Shown here one piece after another: positions 6,372 through 13,282 of a stretch of 22,062 nt of DNA. The DNA comes from an uncultured Cetobacterium sp. (lineage in GTDB: Bacteria > Fusobacteriota > Fusobacteriia > Fusobacteriales > Fusobacteriaceae). The DNA is taken from assembly GCA_900766645.1 (NCBI GenBank), contig CAAFWD010000217.1:1-22062 (forward strand), given 5' to 3'. The translations under genes were made by a program, and so were the position numbers. The notes under the pieces were generated by a model. It had not been told where the DNA came from, searched no databases, and saw nothing but the letters and a program-made list of their open reading frames with translations. How positions within the stretch are numbered: the first letter of the stretch is position 1; every line of letters begins with the position of its first letter.

Positions 6372-8051
6372 ATGAACTTTAAATGGAAAAAACCAAAATA
6401 TGTAACAGATCTTTTAAAAGAAAAAACTGATCTACTTCATGAAAGAAATTTTCAAAAGTTTGGTTTTGATTTTCATCCACACGTATCTCTTATTTCTGGT
6501 ATAATTATTATTTTATTTTTATTCTACACTCTTAAAGATCCAATTAAAGCTGATGAAACTTTAACTATTACTCGAGATTTTATTACTTCTAAATTTAATT
6601 GGTTTTTTATACTATCTACAAATTTCTTTTTATTTTTTCCAATATATCTTACTACAAGTAGCCTTGGTGAAGTTAGGCTAGGAGGTCCTGAAGCAACCCC
6701 TGATTTTTCAAATTTTGCTTGGTATGCTATGCTTTTTTCAGCAGGAATGGGAATAGGTTTAGTTTTCTGGAGTGTTGGTGAACCTCTATACCACTACAAC
6801 ACTATTCTTCCTATTTTTGGTCGAACTAATAATGCTACAGATGCTCTTGCAATGACATTTTTCCATTGGGGATTTCAACCATGGGGAATTTATGCTTTAA
6901 TCTCTCTTACTCTTGCATTTTTCTCATATAACCGCGGACTTCCATTATCCCTACGTTCAACTTTTTATCCCATATTTAAAGATAAAGTTTTTGGAGTTGT
7001 TGGGGATATTATAGATATTCTTGCTGTTATTGCATGTCTTTTTGGTCTTGCAACCTCTCTTGGATTTGGTGCCCAACAAGTAAACTCAGGACTAAATTTT
7101 CTTTTTGGAATTCCAATCAGTATCACAGTACAAGTTGTTACAATCTGTATAATTACAGTTATTGCGACTATTTCTGTCATATCCGGCATTGGTAATGGAG
7201 TAAAGATTCTTTCTGAGTTAAATATAAAAGTGGCTGCATTTTTCCTTCTATGCATTCTTATCTTAGGTCCAACTGTATATATACTTAGATCTTTTAGTTC
7301 GAGTCTTGGTTTCTATATGGGAAATTTTATTGAAATTAGTTTTTGGAACGAACCTGGAAATGCTGTATGGCAAGAGAATTGGACTGTTTTTTACTGGGCT
7401 TGGTGGATATCGTCCTCGCCATTTGTTGGAGTTTTTATAGCAAAAATATCTAAAGGTAGAACTGTTAGGGAGTTTGTTACAGCTGTTATTTTAATTCCTG
7501 CTGTAGTTAGTTTTATTTGGATGGCTGTTTTTGGTTCAACAGCTTTAAATCAAGCTGCTAGCGATGGGGGAAGATTATTTTCTGACGTAACTGAAAATGT
7601 CTCTACAGCTCTTTTTGCCATGATTAGTTATATGGATATTCCAAATTGGATTCAAATATCTTTAGGTGGTCTTGGTACATTTTTAATAATCTCATTCTTT
7701 GTTACATCTGCTGATTCTGGAGCTATCGTTATTGATAGTTTGACCTCTGGTGGAAAAGAGGATTCTCCTGTTTTTCAGAGAGTATTTTGGTCTTTCATGA
7801 TTGGGGCTATTGCCATTGCACTAATTGTTGTTGGTGGTGCTCAAGCACTTGGAGCTCTTCAAACTGCTGTTATTATATCAGGGCTACCATTTACATTCAT
7901 TCTCCTTTTTATGTCCATAAGCTTACATATAGGATTAAACAAAGATTTAAAAAAATTAAAAGCTTATAGGGAAGATAAGTTTGTAAACACAATCTTTACA
8001 GAAAAAATAATTATGAATAAAAAAAATGAAAATAACACTAATAACAAATAA
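6372..8051 (+). CDS. BCCT-family betaine/choline/carnitine transporter
   Basis: A 559-residue polytopic membrane protein with about 12 membrane segments and short charged ends. Family hallmarks are the glycine segment GMGIG (125-129) in FSAGMGIGLVFWSVGEP and the signature around 337-364 with Trp-rich WAWWISSSPFVG followed by IAKISKGRT. The GMGIG region is the first-helix motif typical of Na+-coupled members, but substrate (glycine betaine, choline, carnitine) and coupling are not decidable here. The role is uptake of quaternary ammonium compounds for osmoprotection or catabolism. TTTTAGGAGGAAAATT precedes the ATG. It stands alone: divergent from nox and convergent with the hydrolase gene. I found no confident promoter in the 200 bases upstream. 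Confidence 0.9.
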   Translation: MNFKWKKPKYVTDLLKEKTDLLHERNFQKFGFDFHPHVSLISGIIIILFLFYTLKDPIKADETLTITRDFITSKFNWFFILSTNFFLFFPIYLTTSSLGEVRLGGPEATPDFSNFAWYAMLFSAGMGIGLVFWSVGEPLYHYNTILPIFGRTNNATDALAMTFFHWGFQPWGIYALISLTLAFFSYNRGLPLSLRSTFYPIFKDKVFGVVGDIIDILAVIACLFGLATSLGFGAQQVNSGLNFLFGIPISITVQVVTICIITVIATISVISGIGNGVKILSELNIKVAAFFLLCILILGPTVYILRSFSSSLGFYMGNFIEISFWNEPGNAVWQENWTVFYWAWWISSSPFVGVFIAKISKGRTVREFVTAVILIPAVVSFIWMAVFGSTALNQAASDGGRLFSDVTENVSTALFAMISYMDIPNWIQISLGGLGTFLIISFFVTSADSGAIVIDSLTSGGKEDSPVFQRVFWSFMIGAIAIALIVVGGAQALGALQTAVIISGLPFTFILLFMSISLHIGLNKDLKKLKAYREDKFVNTIFTEKIIMNKKNENNTNNK

Positions 8052-8053
8052 AT

Positions 8054-8083
8054 AAAAAGAGGAAATAAATTTTCCTCTTTTTT
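8054..8083 (+). terminator. BCCT gene terminator
   Basis: GAGGAAA-TAAAT-TTTCCTC (8059-8077), flanked by AAAAA and six T, starts three bases after the stop codon. Its T-run overlaps the stop codon of the convergent hydrolase gene (8082-8084), so one structure probably ends both transcripts. Confidence 0.85.
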
Positions 8084-8897
8084 ATATACAATATTTATCA
8101 CCTGTCATTATTTCAACAACATGTGCATTACTTTCTTCTTGAAGTCTTTTAACTCCGTGCTCTCCTGTACAATGACAAGTGTATATCTCTTCTACAATAG
8201 TTTTATTTATTTTCTTTACAATCTTATCTATATATTGATCATTCTTATTTAGACTACTTCTACTAGATAGATGTAATCCTCCTACGATTGTTTTTATATC
8301 TCTTGAAAGTTCTCTTGCCCGCCTAATAATATTTCCAATACCTTTATGGGCACACCCTGTAATTAATTTATCTCCATCACTTTCTCTTATTACAAGGTTT
8401 ATTTCATGAGAAAAATTATCTTTTTCATATTCGTCCTCTTCATTTTTTCTATATAAAGAATCATTTAAAGGATTACTATTTTGACAATCTTCACAATGAA
8501 AAATTAAAAGATTTCCAATCTCTATCTCTTTATCTACAAAAATAAATCTTTCCACATCCATATACTCATATGGAAGTCCTATATCCAAGTAAGCACCTAA
8601 TATTTTTTTATAGTGCCTATCAAAAAATCTATCACTACAGTAGATTCTAGCTTTTTTATTTTCTTCTAAAAAATACGGCAATCCTCCTGCGTGATCTTTG
8701 TGTCCATGAGAAAGAATCAAGCAATCAATATCGCTTATATCAATTCCCATTTTTTTTGCATTTTTCAAAAACTTTTTACTCTCACCCACATCAAACAAAA
8801 TCTTTTTTCCATTTGTCTCTATATACAGCGAGAGGCCATGCTCCTTTGATAGTTCTTTGTTCGACGTTTTATTTTCAACCAAGACCTGTATTTCTAT
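8082..8897 (-). CDS. MBL-fold metallo-hydrolase, apparent AUA (or mutated) start
   Basis: A metallo-beta-lactamase-fold hydrolase of the COG1237-like group. The metal motif HGHKDHAGG is at residues 59-67 counted from the TTG codon. Further ligand regions follow: SHEINLVI, the GCAHKGIGNI stretch and the C-terminal CHCTGEHG. Such proteins are cytoplasmic Zn/Fe hydrolases of mostly unknown substrate; relatives have been linked to pterin-type synthesis, which I do not claim here. The start is odd. The only in-frame standard start codon near the N-terminus is TTG at 8880-8882, with no properly spaced ribosome binding site. AGGAAGGG (8905-8912) sits exactly 7 bases before an in-frame ATA (8895-8897), giving the family-like N-terminus xEIQVLVENKTSNKEL. 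An in-frame stop precedes it (8901-8903). If TTG is used, the gene spans 8082-8882 (266 residues). Confidence 0.82.
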   Translation of the reverse strand: MEIQVLVENKTSNKELSKEHGLSLYIETNGKKILFDVGESKKFLKNAKKMGIDISDIDCLILSHGHKDHAGGLPYFLEENKKARIYCSDRFFDRHYKKILGAYLDIGLPYEYMDVERFIFVDKEIEIGNLLIFHCEDCQNSNPLNDSLYRKNEEDEYEKDNFSHEINLVIRESDGDKLITGCAHKGIGNIIRRARELSRDIKTIVGGLHLSSRSSLNKNDQYIDKIVKKINKTIVEEIYTCHCTGEHGVKRLQEESNAHVVEIMTGDKYCI

Positions 8898-8934
8898 TTT
8901 TTATCCCTTCCTTTATATGTTTTATTTACACAAA

Positions 8935-8963
8935 ATTATATTGCTTTTTCTTACAAAAATCAA
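8935..8963 (-). promoter_or_regulatory. Promoter of the MBL-fold hydrolase gene
   Basis: Minus strand: TTGATT (8958-8963), 17-bp spacer, TATAAT (8935-8940). The predicted leader is about 30 bases and includes AGGAAGGG at 8905-8912. Confidence 0.65.
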
Positions 8964-9003
8964 GGTTTATAAAAGAAATAATGGTTTTTATTTGTAGTAT
9001 TCG

Positions 9004-9033
9004 ATTATCAGGTATATAATTATCAAGTATACT
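9004..9033 (+). promoter_or_regulatory. ClC gene promoter made of a 13-bp direct repeat
   Basis: TTATCA (9005-9010), 17-bp spacer, TATACT (9028-9033). The whole promoter is built of two near-identical 13-mers ATTATCAGGTATA (9004-9016) and ATTATCAAGTATA (9019-9031), period 15. One copy covers the -35, the other reaches the -10, so a protein bound to both would control access of RNA polymerase. The predicted leader is only about 15 bases. Confidence 0.6.
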
Positions 9034-9054
9034 AATTCACAGAGGTGATTTTTA

Positions 9055-10332
9055 ATGACTGAAAAAACAAATATCAAACTAGCTCTAATCCCTTATATTT
9101 TAAAGTGGTTATTTCTAACTTCTATTGTAGGAATTTTATCTGGTAGTGCATCTGCAATTTTTTTAAAACTTTTAGAATGGGCTACTGAATATAGAATAAA
9201 TCACTCATATTTAATTTACTTTCTTCCATTGGGAGGTTTAGTTATAAGCTTAATCTATCATTATTTTGGAAAAGATGTTTCTGGTGGGAATAACCTTATT
9301 CTTTCTGAAATACACAATCCTAAAAAGGTTTTAAGAATTAGAATGGCTCCTTTTGTTCTTTTAGGAACTGTTGCCACTCATTTATTTGGAGGTTCTGCAG
9401 GTAGAGAAGGTAGTGCTATTCAAATGGGTGCATCTCTAGCAGATCAATTAACTAATATTTTTTCATTGGATAAATTTGATAGAAAAATTTTATTAATATC
9501 AGGTATGGCTGCCGGTTTCGGATCTGTCTTTGGAACTCCATTGGCTGGTGCTGTTTTTGGTTTAGAAGTTTTTATTATTGGAAAAATGTCTTATGAAGCT
9601 ATCTTTCCATCATTTCTTTCATCTATAATAGCTGATGAAGTTACTAGAAATTGGTGGGGCGTAACACACTCTGTATATCATGTATCACATATTCCCGAAG
9701 CTACTCTTTCTAATATTTTTCTTGCCAGTTTAGCTGGTATAGCTTTTGGATTAGCTGGACACCTTTTCTCTTTTTCTGTTGAAAAAGTTAAATATTTCTT
9801 GCCTAAAATAACTAAATTTCAACCTTATCAAACTGTTGTAGGTGGTATCTTAATTGTATTTCTTACAACTATTTTAAATACTCACATGTATAATGGACTA
9901 GGCCTAAATATTATTTCTGATTCCTTTGTTATTAAAATGGCGTGGTACGTATTTTTATTTAAAATTTTATTTACTGCTATAACCTTGGGTTCTGGATTTA
10001 AAGGTGGAGAAGTTACAAGTTTATTTTTCATAGGAGCTACCCTTGGAAATTTTTTATCTAACGTTATTCCTCTTCCCATGGATCTCATGGCTGGAATGGG
10101 ATTTGTTGCTATTTTTGCTGGAGCATCTAATACTCCCATTGCATGTATTATAATGGCTATTGAACTTTTTGGAACAGGAATACAACTTTATGCTGGCATT
10201 GCATGTATAACCGCTTATCTTTTCTCAGGACATGCCAGTATATACTCAACACAAATTATTGGAACAAGTAAGCATATTTTATTTAAAAAACAAGAAGGAA
10301 AATCTATTGCTGAAAGTGAAAATGAAGAATAA
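9055..10332 (+). CDS. ClC-family antiporter, probable CLC-F fluoride/proton exchanger
   Basis: A 425-residue ClC protein, shorter than canonical chloride EriC (about 470) and near the length of CLC-F proteins. In place of the chloride selectivity motif GSGIP it has GGNNLI (77-82), with Asn at the anion-coordinating Ser position. The gating glutamate is E118 in GREGS (116-120). The later filter region reads GFKGGEVTSLFFIG (314-327): E319 and T321 align by local motif with the Glu/Thr pair that characterises F-/H+ antiporters and replaces the canonical GIFAP-type motif. From family knowledge this points to fluoride export, but the substrate is inferred from a few residues; a SycA-like chloride transporter is the alternative. 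GAGGTGAT precedes the ATG. Single gene, with no fluoride riboswitch in its very short leader. Confidence 0.85.
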   Translation: MTEKTNIKLALIPYILKWLFLTSIVGILSGSASAIFLKLLEWATEYRINHSYLIYFLPLGGLVISLIYHYFGKDVSGGNNLILSEIHNPKKVLRIRMAPFVLLGTVATHLFGGSAGREGSAIQMGASLADQLTNIFSLDKFDRKILLISGMAAGFGSVFGTPLAGAVFGLEVFIIGKMSYEAIFPSFLSSIIADEVTRNWWGVTHSVYHVSHIPEATLSNIFLASLAGIAFGLAGHLFSFSVEKVKYFLPKITKFQPYQTVVGGILIVFLTTILNTHMYNGLGLNIISDSFVIKMAWYVFLFKILFTAITLGSGFKGGEVTSLFFIGATLGNFLSNVIPLPMDLMAGMGFVAIFAGASNTPIACIIMAIELFGTGIQLYAGIACITAYLFSGHASIYSTQIIGTSKHILFKKQEGKSIAESENEE

Positions 10333-10344
10333 AAAATTATAAAT

Positions 10345-10370
10345 AAAAAGGCAGGAAATCCTGCCTTTTT
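10345..10370 (+). terminator. Bidirectional terminator between ClC and rubrerythrin genes
   Basis: AAAAAGGCAGG (10345-10355) / CCTGCCTTTTT (10360-10370) with an AAAT loop; A-run on one side and T-run on the other, between convergent genes. Confidence 0.92.
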
Positions 10371-10374
10371 GCAT

Positions 10375-10953
10375 TTAATAATTTATACACTCTAATTCAA
10401 ATAGTGATTGCTTTTCTAAACATACTGGACACACCTTAGGAGCTTCTAACCCTTCATGAACATATCCACAAGCTCTACAATGCCACTTTACTTTTTCATC
10501 TTTTTTAAATACCTTTTCAGTTCTAACATTTTCTAAAAGCTTTAAATATCTTTTTTCATGTAATTTTTCAACTTCACATATTATTTTAAAAGCTGCTGCT
10601 ACTTGAGGGAATCCCTCTTCCATAGCAACCTCTGCAAATTTAGGATAAAGCTCTGACCACTCTTCATTTTCTCCTTCTGCTGCTGCTTTTAGATTTTCTT
10701 CTGTCGTTCCAACTATCCCTGCTGGATATATTGCTGTTATTTCAACTGGTCCTCCCTCTAAATATGAAAAAAATCTTCTCGCATGATACTGTTCATTTAA
10801 AGCCGTATCTAAGAATATAGCTTCTATTTGATCATATCCTTCCTCTTTTGCTTTTTCTGCAAATAATGTGTATCTTTGTCTCGCCTGTGACTCTCCAGCA
10901 AAAGATTTTAAAAGATTTTGCTCTGTTTGTGTTCCTTTTATTGATTTTCCCAT
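10375..10953 (-). CDS. rbr: Rubrerythrin
   Basis: A 192-residue non-heme diiron peroxidase with classical rubrerythrin architecture. The ferritin-like four-helix part carries ligands E21 (ESQARQRY), E54-x2-H57 (NEQYH), the acidic residues E94-E98, and E129-x2-H132 (EKLH). The C-terminal rubredoxin domain has C159-x2-C162 (CRACG) and C175-x2-C178 (CPVC). It reduces hydrogen peroxide to water in the cytoplasm with electrons from rubredoxin/NADH systems, a core defence of anaerobes. I chose ATG at 10951-10953 because AAGGAGGAG is ideally spaced; a longer frame to 10986 would add 11 basic residues spanning this site. It fits functionally with the NADH oxidase in the window but is transcribed alone. 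Confidence 0.94.
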   Translation of the reverse strand: MGKSIKGTQTEQNLLKSFAGESQARQRYTLFAEKAKEEGYDQIEAIFLDTALNEQYHARRFFSYLEGGPVEITAIYPAGIVGTTEENLKAAAEGENEEWSELYPKFAEVAMEEGFPQVAAAFKIICEVEKLHEKRYLKLLENVRTEKVFKKDEKVKWHCRACGYVHEGLEAPKVCPVCLEKQSLFELECINY

Positions 10954-10977
10954 ATTTCTCCTCCTTAAAACATTTAC

Positions 10978-11006
10978 TCTATACAATGTTCTTTATTCTT
11001 TTGCAA
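10978..11006 (-). promoter_or_regulatory. Promoter of the rubrerythrin gene
   Basis: Minus strand: TTGCAA (11001-11006), 17-bp spacer, TATAGA (10978-10983). No PerR-type TTATAAT-N-ATTATAA box was found around it. Confidence 0.5.
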
Positions 11007-11011
11007 AATCC

Positions 11012-11061
11012 TTCTTTTTTATTTTTTGAAAATATATTTTCTTTTTTTATTTTTTGAAAAT
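11012..11061. repeat. Imperfect tandem T-rich repeat
   Basis: TTC-T6-A-T6-GAAAAT (11012-11033) recurs with one extra T at 11039-11061, period about 27. It lies between the divergent rubrerythrin and symporter genes. On the minus strand it forms A-tracts upstream of the rubrerythrin -35, so it could act as an UP-like or curved element. Confidence 0.7.
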
Positions 11062-11102
11062 TTTATTTGAAAATTGTTTTAAAAAATGATACAATTGTTT
11101 AT

Positions 11103-11131
11103 GTGAAATTAATTACTATTATGTTTATAAT
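11103..11131 (+). promoter_or_regulatory. Promoter of the symporter gene
   Basis: GTGAAA (11103-11108), 17-bp spacer, TATAAT (11126-11131). The -10 is perfect, the -35 only 4/6. AATTGTTT occurs twice just upstream (11072-11079 and 11093-11100), which could be a binding site. Confidence 0.5.
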
Positions 11132-11146
11132 ATATGGAGGTTGTTT

Positions 11147-12379
11147 ATGAAAAAATTAAGTAGTAGTGGTGCTATTCTACTAGCTATGATACTTGGAATT
11201 GGAGCTGGAGCTATAATGGGTGAAAGTGCTTCAATTTTTGCACCACTAGGAGATATCTTTTTAAAATTAATCACAATGCTAATAATTCCACTTGTTTTTT
11301 TCAGTATAATATCTGGAGCAGCATCTTTAGGAAAAACAAAATCTGCTGGTAAAGTTGGTGTTTTAACTCTTGGTTACTATCTTCTTACTTCTGCTATTTC
11401 AGTTCTTATTGGAATTGGAGCTGGATTACTTTTTAAACCTGGTTTAGGAATAACTGTTCCTTCATCTCTTTTAACAGATGCTTCAACATATTCTGAAGCT
11501 GGAAAAGTAGCCGGATTCTGGGAAACAGTAAAAGGAATTATTCCAAGTAATCCTTTCGAATCTTTAATAACTGGAAATATCTTACAAATACTTGTTTTCT
11601 CTTTATTCTTTGGAATATGTTTATCAACTTTAGATGAGAAAAAACAAAAACCACTTCTAGAAGTTTTAGATACAATAAATGAAACATTAATTAAAATGGT
11701 CGGAAAAATATTATTATTTGCACCTTTCGGTGTATTTGGATTGATGGCTAACTCTATTGCTATTTTTGGTATAGATATATTAGCCCTAGTATTTAAACTA
11801 TTTGCTGTATTTGCTTTAGCTTTATCAATAATCCACTTTGGGATGATCCCGTCTCTTGTAGCAGCGTTCACTGATATTGGAGCATTTAGATTTATAAAAA
11901 CTTTATTACCTGCTCAAATTTTAGCTTTCTCCACAGCTTCTTCTATGGCAACTTTACCTGTTAACAAAAAATGTTGTGAAGAGCTTGGTGTTGATAATAC
12001 TACTTCATCTTTTATTCTTCCATTAGGTGCTACTGTTAATATGAATGGAAATGCTATGCTTTATGGATTAACAACTATGTTCTTTGCCCAAATGTTTAGT
12101 GTTGACATCAGTATTAGCCAATATGTAGCTATTATTCTTACATCTGTTCTTGGAGCTGTTGGTACTGCCGGTGTTCCTGGTCCATCACTTTTAGTGGTTG
12201 CTGTTTTATCTGCTGCTGGTGTTCCTGTTGTAGCTTTACCATTAGTATTTGGAATAGATAGAATTATGGATATGATGAGAACATCTACAAATATTTTAGG
12301 AGATGCTTCATGTGCTGTTATAATGGATAGATTAATAAAAAAAGAAAATAAACAATCAATTTCTGAGAGTGTTGCATAA
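11147..12379 (+). CDS. Dicarboxylate/amino acid:cation symporter (DAACS/SDF family)
   Basis: A 410-residue membrane protein of the GltP/DctA family (Glt-Ph fold). The characteristic elements occur in order: HP1 tip STASSMATLP (262-271), TM7 NMNGNA (298-303), HP2 tip GTAGVPGPS (339-347), and TM8 D371, D375, R378, N382 and D386 in the DRIMDMMRTSTNILGD segment. R378 corresponds to the arginine that binds the side-chain carboxylate, which favours aspartate, glutamate or C4-dicarboxylates as substrate; these cannot be told apart here. Uptake is driven by Na+ or H+. ATG at 11147 is chosen because GGAGG at 11136-11140 gives a 6-base spacing; the in-frame TTG at 11141 directly abuts it. The last codons and the stop lie in the terminator hairpin. 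Confidence 0.92.
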   Translation: MKKLSSSGAILLAMILGIGAGAIMGESASIFAPLGDIFLKLITMLIIPLVFFSIISGAASLGKTKSAGKVGVLTLGYYLLTSAISVLIGIGAGLLFKPGLGITVPSSLLTDASTYSEAGKVAGFWETVKGIIPSNPFESLITGNILQILVFSLFFGICLSTLDEKKQKPLLEVLDTINETLIKMVGKILLFAPFGVFGLMANSIAIFGIDILALVFKLFAVFALALSIIHFGMIPSLVAAFTDIGAFRFIKTLLPAQILAFSTASSMATLPVNKKCCEELGVDNTTSSFILPLGATVNMNGNAMLYGLTTMFFAQMFSVDISISQYVAIILTSVLGAVGTAGVPGPSLLVVAVLSAAGVPVVALPLVFGIDRIMDMMRTSTNILGDASCAVIMDRLIKKENKQSISESVA

Positions 12380-12393
12380 CACTCTCTTTTTTT
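12365..12393 (+). terminator. Symporter terminator containing the stop codon
   Basis: GAGAGTGTT (12365-12373) / AACACTCTC (12378-12386) around GCAT, then seven T. The coding region extends through the left arm, and the TAA stop (12377-12379) is in the loop and first base pairs of the right arm. Confidence 0.92.
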
Positions 12394-12416
12394 ATTTAAT
12401 AACTATACTTTTTCAG

Positions 12417-12445
12417 TTGACTTTTTATGCTTTTCATTATATTAT
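12417..12445 (+). promoter_or_regulatory. Promoter of the HugZ-like gene
   Basis: TTGACT (12417-12422), 17-bp spacer, TATTAT (12440-12445): close to consensus. The AT-rich TCATTATATTATTAAT around the -10 only vaguely resembles a Fur box. Confidence 0.65.
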
Positions 12446-12491
12446 TAATTACAATATTTTGAACAACTAAATATTTTGGAGATGATATTAT

Positions 12492-13013
12492 ATGATGAAT
12501 AAAATGATGAATAAAACTTTTAACCCTGATGAAATACTAAAAGAAACTACAGCTTTTATAAATGAATTTAAATCTGTTGTTTTAGGAACAGTTTCAAAAG
12601 ATGGAGAGATTGATGTTACGTATGCTCCACATATATTAGCTAACAATGAGCACTATATATTTATTAGTGAAATTGGAGATCACTTTAGAAACCTAAAAGA
12701 AAATTGTCAAAAATTTGAAATTATGTTTTTACAAGATGAATGTAAAAGTACATCTGTAGTAGTCCGTAAAAGGGCTAGGTTTAACGTAACTGCTCAATTT
12801 TTACCAAGAGATGAAAAATTCGAAGAGATCCTTGATATCTTTGAAAAAAATATTGGTGATGGAATAAAAGTTATCAGAAAAATGCAGGACTTCCATTTAG
12901 TCAAACTAAATGTTTTAGATGGTAGATTTGTAAAAGGATTTGGACAAGCCTATATTATTAAAGGAAACTCTGTTAGTCAAATGACTGGAGATGTAAAGAC
13001 TCATAAACAATAA
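12492..13013 (+). CDS. HugZ/HutZ-family heme utilisation protein
   Basis: A 173-residue split-barrel protein of the pyridoxamine-phosphate-oxidase-like heme utilisation family. It has the family's C-terminal signature GRFVKGFGQAY (144-154), an Arg-rich strand VVVRKRARF (89-97), and a histidine near the C-terminus (H171), where HutZ-type proteins place a heme ligand. Its length fits HutZ (about 175) better than HugZ (about 250). Known members bind heme and take part in its degradation or intracellular handling; enzymatic activity is assumed, not shown. Several Met codons lie at the start (positions 1, 2, 5, 6). I use ATG 12492, 10 bases after GGAG (12478-12481). It is a single gene, convergent with the efflux operon and about 6 kb from the TonB/FecCD-type uptake operon. 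Confidence 0.87.
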   Translation: MMNKMMNKTFNPDEILKETTAFINEFKSVVLGTVSKDGEIDVTYAPHILANNEHYIFISEIGDHFRNLKENCQKFEIMFLQDECKSTSVVVRKRARFNVTAQFLPRDEKFEEILDIFEKNIGDGIKVIRKMQDFHLVKLNVLDGRFVKGFGQAYIIKGNSVSQMTGDVKTHKQ

Positions 13014-13016
13014 TTA

Positions 13017-13105
13017 ATACTTATTTTTTATTATTAAAATATTAATTTTTAAAACTAATCTTATTTTTTACTATTTTTTATGAACATTTTTTAAAAAATA
13101 AGTAT
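13017..13105 (+). repeat. Long-range inverted repeat in the HugZ-like gene 3' UTR
   Basis: ATACTTATTTTTTA (13017-13030) and TAAAAAATAAGTAT (13092-13105) are perfect 14-bp complements separated by 61 bases. The enclosed AT-rich DNA repeats TTATTTTTTA at 13061-13070. It starts three bases after the stop codon and precedes the terminator. Confidence 0.65.
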
Positions 13106-13112
13106 CTTTTAT

Positions 13113-13156
13113 ACAGCAAAACCCCTCTATAATAGAGGGGTTTTGCTGTTGTTTTT
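13113..13156 (+). terminator. Strong terminator of the HugZ-like gene
   Basis: ACAGCAAAACCCCTCT (13113-13128) pairs perfectly over 16 bp with AGAGGGGTTTTGCTGT (13134-13149) around ATAAT. A short T-rich tail (TGTTTTT) follows. It lies 100 bases beyond the stop codon. No T-run follows on the minus strand, so it probably does not serve the efflux operon. Confidence 0.85.
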
Positions 13157-13282
13157 CATCTTCATTTTAAATGCAATTATATACACTTTTTTGCTCTTTC
13201 ACTTTTCCTCGTATATTCAATCAAAAACAAATTAAAATTCGTTTTTAAGCACATTTTAAGCGCCCGTTTGTAATACAAAAGC
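13157..13282. other. Intergenic space between convergent HugZ-like gene and efflux operon
   Basis: No gene seen. It contains a direct repeat TTTTAAGC (in TTTTTAAGCACATTTTAAGCG, about 13241-13260) and a small palindrome TTTGTA-A-TACAAA (13267-13279) next to the permease stop. Neither forms a convincing terminator for the minus-strand operon, so its transcription end is unresolved. Confidence 0.4.

Noticed and set aside
8940..9054. Fluoride riboswitch before the ClC gene
   Set aside because: No GGNGATGG-type start, pseudoknot partner or terminator seen, and the predicted leader is only about 15 bases.
11020..11060. Prophage, insertion sequence or CRISPR signal
   Set aside because: Only a two-copy AT-rich repeat; no transposase, no terminal inverted repeats and no regularly spaced repeats anywhere in the window.
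11377..11871. 164-codon open frame on the minus strand
   Set aside because: Lies wholly antisense inside the well-supported symporter gene; no ribosome binding site and composition is that of a complementary-strand shadow.
12431..12455. Fur box in the HugZ-like promoter
   Set aside because: AT-rich TCATTATATTATTAAT lacks clear TGATAAT/ATTATCA half-sites; in such AT-rich DNA the resemblance is not meaningful.
13241..13282. Terminator for the efflux operon
   Set aside because: TTTGTA-A-TACAAA has too small a loop and no T-run on the minus strand.
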